64,000 nucleotides of DNA from the NCBI RefSeq assembly GCF_900143055.1, contig NZ_FRCW01000014.1, positions 16,956-80,955 on the forward strand. Direction: 5' to 3'. The notes below the pieces were generated by a model. The model did not search any database. It was not told the DNA's origin and worked only from the letters and a program-made list of their open reading frames with translations. Source of the DNA: Fibrobacter sp. UWR3. Lineage in GTDB: Bacteria > Fibrobacterota > Fibrobacteria > Fibrobacterales > Fibrobacteraceae. Made by a program: the position numbers and the translations under genes. Positions 27,263 to 36,672 of this stretch are shown here, one piece after another; within the stretch, counting starts at the first letter, position 1, and every line of letters begins with the position of its first letter.

Positions 27263-28309
27263 CTAAAACCCCGAAGTCAGGTTCATTTCGAGTTCTTCAA
27301 TGGTGGGGATAGTCCCTTCAATCTTTTCGGGGTAGAAGCGTTCTAGTTCGTATTCTGAAATACTGATTGGCTGTGTGCTTGACTCAAGTGCGTATTGGGC
27401 TTGCACGCGGTCCTTTTCCTTGCATATGAGCAGTCCTATGGTTGGATTGTCGCGCCCTTCCTTTTTCAAGATGTGGTTGCAGGCCACCATGTACCCGCCA
27501 AGCTGCCCGATATCTGCGAATTCGAACTTGCCGATTTTGACTTCCACCACCACGTAGCACGAAAGATTCAGATTGTAAAACAGCAGGTCCAAAAACTGTT
27601 CGCGGTTGCCTACCTGCAGGCTGTATTCCCTGCCGACATAAGCAAAACCCGTTCCCAGTTCAACAAGAAATTTCGTGATGTTGTCAAGCAATTTATCTTT
27701 CAACAGTTTTTCGTTGTGCCGCCCCGTGATGCCCGTGAAGGCGAAATCATAGGGATCCTTCGTCAGTTCCTGTGCCAATTCGCTTGTTTCGGCAGGGAGA
27801 GTCCTCTGAAAATTGGTCAAAGCCTTCCCATGCCTTTCGTACAGGTCGGTCGAAAGCATATTCAGGAGTGTTGAGCGGCTCCAGCCTTTTTCTACAGTTT
27901 GTTGGACGAAGAAAAGGGCTTTTTGCGGGACCTGCTTAAATTTGTCTATTAGAAGTTTGTGGTGTCCCCAGGGTACTTGATACAATTGCTCCCCAACTTG
28001 GGGAGTAAATTCAACGAAAGATTGGTACAAGAGGTAAAAGTTCTTCATATACAGTAAATTTGTAGGCGAGAAGCAGGTGGCGTCCGGATTCATTTTCTTT
28101 AAATCAATGCCAAGATTTTTCATAAAATGCCCGCCCCATCTGCTTTCGGCTTTCATAGAGACGATGTCCCGCCCCAGCTCCCAGTAGAATTTCAGCAGTT
28201 CCGTGTTAACCTTGATGGCGGCCTTGATTTGGCTCTTGCGGTAGCGGCTAGAAAGTTCCGCAATCCAATTTTTGTAATCCTTGTCCAAGATGGTGATATT
28301 CTTGCTCAT
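27263..28309 (-). CDS. YhcG/DUF1016 family PD-(D/E)XK nuclease
   Basis: The 348-residue product has both DUF1016 parts. The N-terminal helical domain includes SSRYRKSQIKAAIKVN, FYWELGRDIV and VPWGHHKLLIDK. The C-terminal nuclease domain has GNREQFLDLLFYNLNLSCYV and VVEVKIGKFEFADIGQLGGY, with Asp and ExK in the expected PD-(D/E)XK order. Members occur in defence islands and near restriction genes, and their target is mostly unknown. The ATG at 28309 has AAGGAATG upstream. A decayed copy of the same family lies at 48943-49226. Confidence 0.85.
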   Translation of the reverse strand: MSKNITILDKDYKNWIAELSSRYRKSQIKAAIKVNTELLKFYWELGRDIVSMKAESRWGGHFMKNLGIDLKKMNPDATCFSPTNLLYMKNFYLLYQSFVEFTPQVGEQLYQVPWGHHKLLIDKFKQVPQKALFFVQQTVEKGWSRSTLLNMLSTDLYERHGKALTNFQRTLPAETSELAQELTKDPYDFAFTGITGRHNEKLLKDKLLDNITKFLVELGTGFAYVGREYSLQVGNREQFLDLLFYNLNLSCYVVVEVKIGKFEFADIGQLGGYMVACNHILKKEGRDNPTIGLLICKEKDRVQAQYALESSTQPISISEYELERFYPEKIEGTIPTIEELEMNLTSGF

Positions 28310-28681
28310 AAAACATTCCTTTTTAAGCACTTTCTCCGGATATTAGAGAAAATGCCCGCACACTGTATGCGAAGTTATGCCAGAAAATGCAACAGGCTGT
28401 TGCACTTTTAGCGGTTTATTTTTTGATGGGGATGCTCTTGCGGTGTTGTTGGCGGGGGCATTCCCCGGCATTACCTGGCGCGGCTTTCGTCGCACACTTG
28501 AGCAGGTCGTGTTCCTGCCAGCTATCCAACAACATCGACAAGAAGGTTGATGCGCCTCGTCGCGGATGCACGTACGGGCCAGAGGCCTATGCCGACTGTC
28601 ACGAGGATTGTCGAATTATCGAGATAAATATAAATAATCTTTCTGCAGAGTGCAATAGGGATGATGTTTCAGATGCCGTAA
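28310..28681. other. Intergenic region with no confident gene
   Basis: A plus-strand reading frame from 28387 runs through here with several Cys residues (RRGCTYGPEAYADCHEDCRI) but continues antisense into hicB and has no ribosome binding site. A weak hairpin, TGCAACA-GGC-TGTTGCA, lies at 28388-28404. It may be the remnant of a lost gene. Confidence 0.35.
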
Positions 28682-29101
28682 TTACACGAACTCGACCACG
28701 AGCTGCTTGCCGAGGGCGTGTGCCAGCTTGTAGAGAGTTTCGACGGAAGGCGAGCCCTTCGGAGTCTCGAAACGCTGGTACGCTTGCGGGGTGATGTTTG
28801 CGCGACGCGCCACCTCGCTCTTCTTTTGTCCCCTGCGCGCTTCAAATAGTTTGTATGCAATCTCGATTCGCGGGGAAAGCTCGACCGGGTAGAGCCCCTT
28901 GTCGGAATCGGGCATTGTCTTGGGGAGAATCATCGTGTTGCCGAGATCCAGGTCGCATTCCATCGCGCCGTCGAGGGCATCCTTCGCCTGCCTGAGGGCC
29001 TCCTCCTGCGTGTCGCCGAACGCGTTCACGTTGGGCAGATCGGGGAACGAAACCACGAAACCCATATCCTTGTCTTTCTCAATTTTCGCTGCGTAATTCA
29101 T
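28682..29101 (-). CDS. hicB: HicB-type antitoxin with C-terminal HTH
   Basis: The 139-residue protein has the degenerate RNase-H-like HicB domain (FVVSFPDLPNVNAFGDTQEE, then ALRQAKDALDGAM) and an XRE-type helix-turn-helix at the C-terminus (KKSEVARRANITPQAYQRFE). It neutralises the HicA mRNA interferase and represses its own operon. The start at 29101 lies 8 nt after the hicA stop. Confidence 0.9.
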   Translation of the reverse strand: MNYAAKIEKDKDMGFVVSFPDLPNVNAFGDTQEEALRQAKDALDGAMECDLDLGNTMILPKTMPDSDKGLYPVELSPRIEIAYKLFEARRGQKKSEVARRANITPQAYQRFETPKGSPSVETLYKLAHALGKQLVVEFV

Positions 29102-29109
29102 GGATGCCT

Positions 29110-29286
29110 CTACTGGTCAAATTGTTTCAAGATGCGCTTGAGATAGACGCCTTCTATCTCGTGCTTGTTTCGTTGTATTGGGACGGGGCGCTTGCCTTGC
29201 TTCACGAATATGTGGTGGTCGCCGCTGATTCGCCCTAGTTCCCAACCTCTCTTCTTTGCGTAATCGCAGATTTCTTTAAACTTCAT
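29110..29286 (-). CDS. hicA: HicA-type mRNA interferase toxin
   Basis: A 58-residue protein starting MKFKEICDYAKKRGWELGRI and containing GDHHIFVKQGKRPVPIQRNK, where the His pair corresponds to the catalytic GSHH of HicA. The dsRBD-like fold and length are normal. It is the first gene of a hicA-hicB operon, the usual order. The ATG has TATTTT 5 nt (or GTATTT 6 nt) upstream and no ribosome binding site, so the toxin message may be leaderless while hicB is leadered. Confidence 0.9.
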   Translation of the reverse strand: MKFKEICDYAKKRGWELGRISGDHHIFVKQGKRPVPIQRNKHEIEGVYLKRILKQFDQ

Positions 29287-29373
29287 AGATTAAAATACAA
29301 TATATTTATTTATTTGTAAATAGATTTATTTATAAATTCTGACTTATTTCTTCATTTTTGGCTCCTTTTGCAT

Positions 29374-29412
29374 AAAAAAAGGACCGCTCCGCCTTTTAAG
29401 CGGGAGCGATCC
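29374..29412 (-). terminator. Minus-strand intrinsic terminator
   Basis: On the minus strand GGATCGCTCC pairs with GGAGCGGTCC and a run of seven T follows. It would stop leftward transcripts before the hicAB promoter. Confidence 0.6.
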
Positions 29413-29527
29413 ATAATACCACCTTTTCTGGTGCTGGGAGTAATATACAAAATTTAGTGCGCCGGGACAATCTGTTGGATGTTTTGATTTATATTATTTA
29501 CGATGCCTATCGTAAGGGACTAGCCGT

Positions 29528-29812
29528 ATGTTCGAATTCTTCAGATACTTCAAGGGCGAAATGGAAAATCCCTTCGAGGGCGTGGAACAGAACAAGGCGA
29601 TGCTCTGGTTCTACGAGCAAGGTTATTCCATCACGGGCGACGAAAGAGGCCTGATTGACGAGTACAGGTGCTACGTGAAGGAATTCCGGGAAGACGACGG
29701 CGTGCCCGAAGGCTACAAGGCGCTACTGTTCAACCGGTACATGAAAACAGCCTATTCCGTAGTTGACGCAATCCCGGAGTTCAAGGCCTTTTACGAGAAA
29801 TATTACGGGTGA
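29528..29812 (+). CDS. Small conserved-looking protein of unknown function
   Basis: A 94-residue acidic soluble protein (MFEFFRYFKGEMENPFEGVE) rich in aromatic residues, with no motif I recognise. AAGGGA lies 7 nt before the ATG. TATATT at about 29490 would start a transcript near 29503, leaving a leader of about 25 nt that also contains a six-codon ORF (MPIVRD) ending just before this gene. It is isolated between hicA and the Hachiman-like genes. Confidence 0.6.
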   Translation: MFEFFRYFKGEMENPFEGVEQNKAMLWFYEQGYSITGDERGLIDEYRCYVKEFREDDGVPEGYKALLFNRYMKTAYSVVDAIPEFKAFYEKYYG

Positions 29813-29872
29813 ATTTATTGGGCGGGGGAGGTATCCCCCTCGCTCGCACTTCGTTGCTCACTACCCTCTCGA

Positions 29873-29897
29873 TGCGGGGCTTCAGTCGCCAGCCCCG
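29873..29897. terminator. Hairpin between convergent genes
   Basis: GCGGGGCT pairs with AGCCCCGC; a second hairpin (GGGGGA-GGTA-TCCCCC) lies at 29824-29839. Neither has a good T run. Confidence 0.35.
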
Positions 29898-29935
29898 CAA
29901 CGCCCTGGCTTTTGATTTCTATAAAAACTAAGACG

Positions 29936-32356
29936 TTATATAATCCGATCTATTTGGAATCTTAAAAAATCATCTAATGAATTTTTGTATGTAATAAAAT
30001 CTGCATTGCATTGAATATTCCCGTTTTCATCGATATAGATATTATTAATTTGCCCATCGTTCCGTATTTTGGCGGCTAGATTGATTGGTAACCCTAATTT
30101 CACAAGTTGTATATCTATAGGATTATTGGATCCATATAGTATTTGCTCATATTCATCTTTTGTCATTTGACCGTAGTCTAACATCAATTGAAAAAACATT
30201 AAAAGTTTGAAACTAACGAAATCTTCTTCCTGTTTTTGTTTTATAATTGCCAGATTTATTAAATCCTGGTCTGACTTCAAAGACAGATTAACATAAACAG
30301 GGCTTGTTGAATGTGGGGCCCAGGGATAAGAAACTTCGCCAAAACTTTTGCCAATATACAAATAAGCGTTTCCTCGTTCTATTCGACTTCTAAAATAAGC
30401 GACTTCTCTTGATATTTTCTCATTAAGGGATTTTTTTCTATTTTCAAGAAACATCTCATAATATGAGATTGCTTCATTGTGTTTTAAACGAGCGACTTCC
30501 TCATCAATAATGAAATTTTCCATTCCAGAAATAAACAGAAAACAAAGCCTTTCCATAATAGGCAAAGATTTGATTCCTTCTGGCAAATCATTAAAAATAT
30601 GCTGTGTAAAATTATTGAACAATAACTGAGCGACAACGTCTACATCTTTATAGATGTTACTCAAGCCAAGTTCAATTATTTTCTTTTTTAGTTTGCTAAC
30701 CTCACTAGAAGAATCTGAAAAAAAGAGTTCGTCTTCTTTTTGAATTTTTTTTGCACTTTGACGCTCGTTCTCGTCAAGGGGCATCTCATATTTTTGTAGC
30801 AGTGGATTATCTAATTCATCAATAAAATTAGTTTTCTTTAGCATCTTTATTTTATTTTCCAATCTGCCATCTCTGCGGTTGTATTCCTCCGAATTGACAA
30901 AATGAATCAAAGGTTGTAATTTCTTTAAATTAATTGGTTCTGCAAAAATTTCATTAAGCCTGTTAACTCGACCAATTAAATTCGTTAATGCAGCCTGGTT
31001 TAAATTGTTCCCATCTAAAATAAAGAGAGTGTCTATTGGTAAATTCATCCCTTCAAGAATGACCTTATTGGCTATTATTGTTGACAATTCTGAAATTTGA
31101 GAAAATCTCGTCAGCAAATAATCTTTTACGCTGTCGGGTAATTTCCCATGAAGGTAAAGAAATCCCTTTTTTATACAATCTGTCAAATAAAAATGTTGAT
31201 GAACATACCTATTTAAATTAAGTACGATTTCATCAATAGCATCCGATTCTACAATTTGTTCTCTTCTTTCAAGATAAGCCCGAGCAAATTTTTGGATTTT
31301 TCTAGGTGTATATAAATAAATAAAATTTTTTTCGCCCCTGTTTTCATCTATATAGTCAAAAATATTATTTGCAGAGGTTTCAAGAGTGATAAATTCATCA
31401 ATAAATCTATTATATATACGCTTGCAATTTTCTGGTAGATATTCGTAAATTTTAGGTTCCTTGACATTGAGGCGAATTCTGTTTTCTATAATACTTTGGC
31501 CATTCTGCAAAATCAAATTAGAAGAATCTGAAATCAGAGGCGAAAAATACAGGATTTTGCAACCGGAAAATCTTTTCTTATTCAACTTAATCAAGCGAGA
31601 CAATAAGATTGATCGCGAATCTCTTTCTAATAATTGATGTGCCTCATCTATATACATGAAATCATATGAGATGCTGTACTTGTTTAATAGACGAAATGCT
31701 CTTTCTTGAGTAAAAACACCTATAAAACCCTGAAGTCTTTCTTCGTACATTTCATCATGTGTAATAATTCGTATTGGAAGATTTAATACTTTAATGTTCC
31801 TATATGTTTGCGTAAGCAATGCTTTTGAAGGAACTATTATCGCATATTTTTTAGTTGAATCAAAAGTAGATTTGATATGCGCTAAAATCAAACTGCTTTT
31901 GCCAAATGATGTTGGTGCGATAAAGCTTTCTTCTGAACATTCTGAAGACAAAATTTTAAGTGTAAACTTCTTTTGCTCAAATGTTTCAACTATACCATGA
32001 TTTTTGTATTCTCGTTCAATTTTTGATTCTATTAAAGAATTTGCCAATGATTCAAATGATAAAAAACCATTTTTAGTTAATGCGTATGATATTGGATAAA
32101 GACCAAAAGAAATACTAAAATCATATAACGGTAGATAATCATTATATATTATTGAATAATTCAGAACAATGTAATACGCCAGTTCGGCATAACCTATGCG
32201 TCTTTTATCCAAAGAATATTTTTTTATTAATAACGCAGCTACCGTAAGAATAAAGGTTTTTTCGCTTGAGGATAGCTCAGATGAAGATACGGTCAATTTT
32301 CTTATGCAATCTGAAAAAAGAGTAATTTCTCTTATTCTGTGTAATTCATTACTCAT
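29936..32356 (-). CDS. hamB: SF2 helicase, Hachiman HamB-like
   Basis: The 806-residue protein has an SF2 helicase core: APTSFGKSSLI (Walker A, Lys153), YIDEAHQL (DEAH at 237-240), and NLIGRVNRLNEIF as motif VI. About 140 residues precede the core and about 300 follow it, fitting HamB/AbpB size. It lies 12 nt downstream of a HamA-like nuclease gene, the standard Hachiman order. Hachiman is thought to sense damaged or foreign DNA with HamB and release HamA nuclease activity. The gene is markedly AT-rich, unlike recBC, which suggests horizontal transfer. It could belong to another helicase-nuclease defence family; the pairing is the main support. Confidence 0.68.
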   Translation of the reverse strand: MSNELHRIREITLFSDCIRKLTVSSSELSSSEKTFILTVAALLIKKYSLDKRRIGYAELAYYIVLNYSIIYNDYLPLYDFSISFGLYPISYALTKNGFLSFESLANSLIESKIEREYKNHGIVETFEQKKFTLKILSSECSEESFIAPTSFGKSSLILAHIKSTFDSTKKYAIIVPSKALLTQTYRNIKVLNLPIRIITHDEMYEERLQGFIGVFTQERAFRLLNKYSISYDFMYIDEAHQLLERDSRSILLSRLIKLNKKRFSGCKILYFSPLISDSSNLILQNGQSIIENRIRLNVKEPKIYEYLPENCKRIYNRFIDEFITLETSANNIFDYIDENRGEKNFIYLYTPRKIQKFARAYLERREQIVESDAIDEIVLNLNRYVHQHFYLTDCIKKGFLYLHGKLPDSVKDYLLTRFSQISELSTIIANKVILEGMNLPIDTLFILDGNNLNQAALTNLIGRVNRLNEIFAEPINLKKLQPLIHFVNSEEYNRRDGRLENKIKMLKKTNFIDELDNPLLQKYEMPLDENERQSAKKIQKEDELFFSDSSSEVSKLKKKIIELGLSNIYKDVDVVAQLLFNNFTQHIFNDLPEGIKSLPIMERLCFLFISGMENFIIDEEVARLKHNEAISYYEMFLENRKKSLNEKISREVAYFRSRIERGNAYLYIGKSFGEVSYPWAPHSTSPVYVNLSLKSDQDLINLAIIKQKQEEDFVSFKLLMFFQLMLDYGQMTKDEYEQILYGSNNPIDIQLVKLGLPINLAAKIRNDGQINNIYIDENGNIQCNADFITYKNSLDDFLRFQIDRII

Positions 32357-32368
32357 TATCGTATTGCC

Positions 32369-33124
32369 TTATGAATTGATGTAATTTAAAAACAGATTTA
32401 TCGTTTTTTGCGTCATGCAAATGGCAATCACTTCTTTCCCATAAAGTCGAGATGTTATTTGAGTTATATCTTGAATAATATTGGAGGAATTAAATGTTTG
32501 CCATACACCATCAAGAAATATTGTTCCGCAAGGAATCGTATTAAACTCATTTATATCATGATAACGTCCTGAAATAAAATCATCTCTTAATTTTTTCAAA
32601 TCGGCTCGCAATGAAGATTCTGCGCTAACATCCATATGAGATGCGTGGTTATAGGCGTTTTTCCATGGATTATTTGTTTGACCGGTTCCGGCAACCTTAT
32701 TTTTTAAATCGTCCATAGCCTCTTTTATTTTTGATGCGTGAGTTATATTTTGGCTGTTTATAGAGCCCGACTTGCTTTCCATTAACCAAATCAAAGAATT
32801 TTTTGAAAAAAGTCCGTCAAATCCTTTTTTTATAGAATCTTCTTCCAAATTTCTATAAAGAAATTCCTGTTTAAAGCCCAAGGTTCGAATGTGCAGATGC
32901 ATAAAGAATTCTGCAATTGCCCCCATTTTCCACTTGTCATCTTTTGTCGCAAATAGCTGTCTCAAGTCATTTTTTACGTTATCAACGCTCCCGCCTGAAT
33001 CTCCTTCGCAAATAGAGACGATATTTTCGTCTATAAGTTGCTTGATATCGGCGTCTATTTGAGGTATATCAATTATAGTCAAATGAATCGCTGGATTTAT
33101 AACTTGGTTGATAACTTGGTACAT
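32369..33124 (-). CDS. hamA: HamA-like (DUF1837-type) nuclease, Hachiman-like system
   Basis: The 251-residue protein has a PD-(D/E)XK-like arrangement: Glu72 in GAIAEFF, Asp103 in KGFDGLF, and Glu116/Lys118 in WLMESKSG. This matches the DUF1837 pattern of HamA/AbpA (E, then GxDG, then ExK). It is followed by the helicase gene after 12 nt. It would be the effector nuclease of the pair. The ATG at 33124 lacks a ribosome binding site and has TAAAAT 7 nt upstream. AT-rich. The family assignment was made by motif reading only, and the sequence looks divergent. Confidence 0.6.
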   Translation of the reverse strand: MYQVINQVINPAIHLTIIDIPQIDADIKQLIDENIVSICEGDSGGSVDNVKNDLRQLFATKDDKWKMGAIAEFFMHLHIRTLGFKQEFLYRNLEEDSIKKGFDGLFSKNSLIWLMESKSGSINSQNITHASKIKEAMDDLKNKVAGTGQTNNPWKNAYNHASHMDVSAESSLRADLKKLRDDFISGRYHDINEFNTIPCGTIFLDGVWQTFNSSNIIQDITQITSRLYGKEVIAICMTQKTINLFLNYINS

Positions 33125-33131
33125 ACGCAGT

Positions 33132-33137
33132 ATTTTA
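33132..33137 (-). promoter_or_regulatory. Candidate -10 box of hamA, leaderless geometry
   Basis: TAAAAT on the minus strand with 7 nt to the ATG. It lies in the 166-bp gap after hsdR. Confidence 0.35.
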
Positions 33138-33290
33138 GTTATTTGAGTGTGTTTTTTGGATAATTATGTCCCAACTTCATTCTCGCATGCATTTTTTTTT
33201 CTGCGAAGAACTCCTATCGATGCTCTTAATAATATTAATAAACCTTTCTGTATGGCCTTGTTCTCGTTCACATTGAATTAATGAGACGAG

Positions 33291-36200
33291 TTATGCTTTG
33301 TACTTGTCCTTCTTATTCTCCGCCACATTTTTGTATTTCGGTAATTTCTCAATTCTTTTTGCTTCGCGCAGAATCATATCGCTGTCGCTGAGGTCGATAA
33401 TATTCTCTGACTTCGGCGTTTCCGCTTCATCTTCAAAGCCGCAGATTCCGAAGTACTTGTCAAAGAATCCCTTGAGCAAGGCGAAAATGCGGTTCTTTAA
33501 TTCGCTGCGATTTTCTGCGGTTTCGGTTTTCTTTGCGAAAAGACTCTTTTTCGGCATTAGGGCGGGGAGGCCTGTTCCGATATCGCTCATAGTGCCGTCG
33601 TGGAATGCATCGGCAAGGAATTGGCGGGTCTTTTCGTCGTTCAGTTTGTTTTCTTGAATGAGCTTGTCTAGGTCGGCGTCGCGTTGTTCGCGAACAAAAA
33701 CTCGCCAATCCTTATCCACGTTGGTTTTTGTATTGACGCGGGCGATAAATGCTTCGATAAGTTCTTTCTTGCTGCGGAGCTCAATGGATCCGTTGACGGC
33801 CTTGTTGATTTCACCAAGAATTGTCTTGTCTTTGCAGTTGCCCTTATGGTACTTTGCGACGAGTTCCAAGATGTAATCGATGGTGATATCCACCTGTTTG
33901 ATAAGCTCAATTTCGAATTCGACATCGTCCTTGATGCTTTCTTTCTCGCCTTTTTCTTTGGTGTACTTTTCATAGAGCCGTAAGTATTCGCCCTGGTAAT
34001 CTTGCAATGCTCTTGCTGAGAATTCATCATCTTTGAATTCGTCAAAGCAATTAAGAATATTCCTGAGGCGGAGCAATGTGCCATATAGCTGAATAAATTC
34101 CTTTTCCTTCTTTTCGCCGAGGATTTCTCCGCTTTTGAGGAGTTCTAGCGGGAATTTGCTTTCAAGTTCGGCGACGATTTCGAGGTAGCCCTTTACGTGC
34201 TTGCCCTTTTCGGTATAGCCTTCGTAATAGTCCTTGAATGTTTTCAAGAGGACTACGCCGCCGGCGTCTTTATCGCCGAATAGAGCGATTGCATCGTCTG
34301 TCTCTTTTTGCAGGGAACGGAAGCAAATGATGTTTCCGAATGTCTTGACGGAATTGAGAATACGATTTGTACGAGAATAGGCTTGCAAAAGACCGTGTTG
34401 ACGAAGATTCTTATCAACCCACAGCGTGTTAAGCGTAGTTGCGTCAAAGCCAGTAAGGAACATGTTTACGACGATAAGCAAGTCGACTTGCCTCGTCTTC
34501 ATCTTTTCCGACAAATCCTTGTAGTAGTTGTCGAATTTGTCGCCACCCTTTCTCGCATCATCTTTCTTTGCGACAACCTTAGCGTTCTTGTTCTTTCCAC
34601 TAAAATTGGTCTTGAAAGTCTTGTCGTAATCGAAGATTGCGGATTCCAGAAAGTCGCGGGAACTCTGGTCCAGCTCCATTGTGTCAAAGTCTTCTTCTGC
34701 TAAAAGACCTGAGTCTTCTTCGTTTGGTGCATAGCTGAAGATGGTTGCTATGGTAAGCCCAGCGCCGGGTTCGCCTGCTTTGCGCTCTGCGATTTGCTTC
34801 TTGAACTCATTATAATAGAGTTTTGCAGCAGGAATCGAAGCCGTCGCAAAGATGGAATTAAAACCGTTTTGACGTTTGCCTTCCAATGCGTAAGTTTCAT
34901 TACGTTTGGTCTTCTGGTCAAAATGATCCAGTACATACTTGACAACTTCACTAATACGCTTTTCATCAAGCAGAGTTTTTTCGGTTTCAATAGCAGAAAC
35001 TTGCTTATCGGCACGACCTTTCTTAGCCTTGATTGTATTGATGTAGTCAATGCGGAAGGGCAAAACATTGCCATCGTTGATGGCGTTAACGATTGTATAG
35101 TGGTGGAGCTTGTCACCGAAGGCTTGTTGTGTCGTTCTTAAAAGCGGAGATTTCCCACTTCCGGAATTTTGCGGGAAAATAGGTGTGCCGGTAAAGCCGA
35201 AAATGTGGTAATTCTTGAATGTCTTTGTGATGCGTTGATGCAGTTCGCCAAAATGGCTTCTATGGCATTCGTCAAAAATCAGGACGACATGTTTGTTGTA
35301 AATTTCATGAGTCTTGTTTTGCTTGATAAAACATCCAAGTTTTTGGATCGTTGTGACGATAATCTTGTATTCTTGGAAACCGCCCTTCTCGTTCCGGTTC
35401 TCAAGTTGCCGAGTAAGCACTGCAGTGGACTTGTTTCCGTTTGCAGCACCCTTCTGGAACTTGTCGTATTCGCGCATCGTCTGATAGTCCAGATCTTGCC
35501 TGTCAACGACGAAAAGGACCTTATCAATGAATGGCAAGTCCTTGGCTAGAAGTGCGGTTTTGAAACTGGTAAGTGTCTTGCCAGAACCAGTTGTATGCCA
35601 AATGTAACCACCCGCATCAACTGAGCCCATCTTCTTATATGTATTTGCGACTTGAAGTCGTTCTAGAATGCGTTCGGCTGCGGTAATCTGATATGGGCGC
35701 ATCACCATAAGCAATCTTTTCTCGGTAAAGATGCAATACTTGGTGAGAACGTTTAAAAGGGTGTGCTTCGCGAAGAATGTCGCCGTGAAGTCAACAAGAT
35801 CGCGGATGTTTTTGTTGTTTCCGTCAGACCAGTAGCTGGTGAACTCAAAGCTATTACTCGTTTTCACTTTGCCTTTTCTGCCGGCAATTTCTTTCAGGTG
35901 CCCGTCGCGGGTTGTGTTGGAGTAATATTTGGTTTCCGTTCCGTTGGAAATGACAAATATTTGGATGTACTGGAAAAGCCCTGTCCCTGCCCAGAAACTA
36001 TCGCGCTGGTATCGATTAATCTGATTGAACGCTTCCTTGATGGAAATTCCACGTCTTTTGAGTTCTATGTGAACTAGTGGGAACCCGTTCACGAGAATTG
36101 TTACATCGTAGCGGTTGTCGTGCTTTGCGCCTTGTTCTTCGCCAATGACATATTGGTTGATGACTTGAAGACTATTGTTGTGGACATTCTTTTTGTCAAT

Positions 36201-36560
36201 AAGGGTGATGTTCTTAGAGCGCCCGTGGTCATCCTTGAATGTCTTTACATGGTCTTCTTGAATGGTGGCGGTCTTTTCTACGATTCCTTGGTTGCCGTTG
36301 GCAAGTTCTTGGCTATAGAAACGTTTCCATTCATCGTCGCTGAATTTGTAGTGGTTTAGTGTTTCAATTTTAGTGCGGAGGTTGGCAATTAAATCAGCAT
36401 CGGATTTGATTTTTAAATACTCGTAGCCCTGCGCTTGCAACTGCTTGATGAATTCACGTTCAAGGTCGGCCTCGCTTTGATAGGCATTAGACTTTGAACG
36501 AATCGGCCGGTATTCGGCAACGACTGTGGATTCACTGGTTTGGGCTACGGTGTTATACAT
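33291..36560 (-). CDS. hsdR: Type I restriction enzyme R subunit (HsdR)
   Basis: ATP-dependent translocase-endonuclease of a type I restriction system, 1089 residues. The N-terminal nuclease domain has YDVTILVNGFPLVHIELKRR (Asp and ExK-type site). The motor has IWHTTGSGKTLTSF (Walker A), LIFDECHRSHFGE (DECH) and FGFTGTPIF, then VVNMFLTGFDATTLNTLWVD in the second RecA domain. The C-terminal helical region interacts with HsdM. Its start lies 112 bp after the hsdS stop; that gap contains an AACTACC/GGTAGTT hairpin, so hsdR expression may be partly separate from hsdMS. The length and motifs look complete. Confidence 0.95.
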   Translation of the reverse strand: MYNTVAQTSESTVVAEYRPIRSKSNAYQSEADLEREFIKQLQAQGYEYLKIKSDADLIANLRTKIETLNHYKFSDDEWKRFYSQELANGNQGIVEKTATIQEDHVKTFKDDHGRSKNITLIDKKNVHNNSLQVINQYVIGEEQGAKHDNRYDVTILVNGFPLVHIELKRRGISIKEAFNQINRYQRDSFWAGTGLFQYIQIFVISNGTETKYYSNTTRDGHLKEIAGRKGKVKTSNSFEFTSYWSDGNNKNIRDLVDFTATFFAKHTLLNVLTKYCIFTEKRLLMVMRPYQITAAERILERLQVANTYKKMGSVDAGGYIWHTTGSGKTLTSFKTALLAKDLPFIDKVLFVVDRQDLDYQTMREYDKFQKGAANGNKSTAVLTRQLENRNEKGGFQEYKIIVTTIQKLGCFIKQNKTHEIYNKHVVLIFDECHRSHFGELHQRITKTFKNYHIFGFTGTPIFPQNSGSGKSPLLRTTQQAFGDKLHHYTIVNAINDGNVLPFRIDYINTIKAKKGRADKQVSAIETEKTLLDEKRISEVVKYVLDHFDQKTKRNETYALEGKRQNGFNSIFATASIPAAKLYYNEFKKQIAERKAGEPGAGLTIATIFSYAPNEEDSGLLAEEDFDTMELDQSSRDFLESAIFDYDKTFKTNFSGKNKNAKVVAKKDDARKGGDKFDNYYKDLSEKMKTRQVDLLIVVNMFLTGFDATTLNTLWVDKNLRQHGLLQAYSRTNRILNSVKTFGNIICFRSLQKETDDAIALFGDKDAGGVVLLKTFKDYYEGYTEKGKHVKGYLEIVAELESKFPLELLKSGEILGEKKEKEFIQLYGTLLRLRNILNCFDEFKDDEFSARALQDYQGEYLRLYEKYTKEKGEKESIKDDVEFEIELIKQVDITIDYILELVAKYHKGNCKDKTILGEINKAVNGSIELRSKKELIEAFIARVNTKTNVDKDWRVFVREQRDADLDKLIQENKLNDEKTRQFLADAFHDGTMSDIGTGLPALMPKKSLFAKKTETAENRSELKNRIFALLKGFFDKYFGICGFEDEAETPKSENIIDLSDSDMILREAKRIEKLPKYKNVAENKKDKYKA

Positions 36561-36672
36561 TAGTTCTTTTCGCTTGCGTCGTAAACGGTCTGTTTTTATA
36601 ACAAAACTACCAATTTAGGGTAGTTCCATGCCCTAAATATATAATAAATGTGGCAAAAGGGGGTGTTTTGAC

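Noticed and set aside
28387..28794. 135-codon Cys-containing plus-strand frame
   Set aside because: No ribosome binding site, runs antisense into hicB; kept only as a possible remnant.
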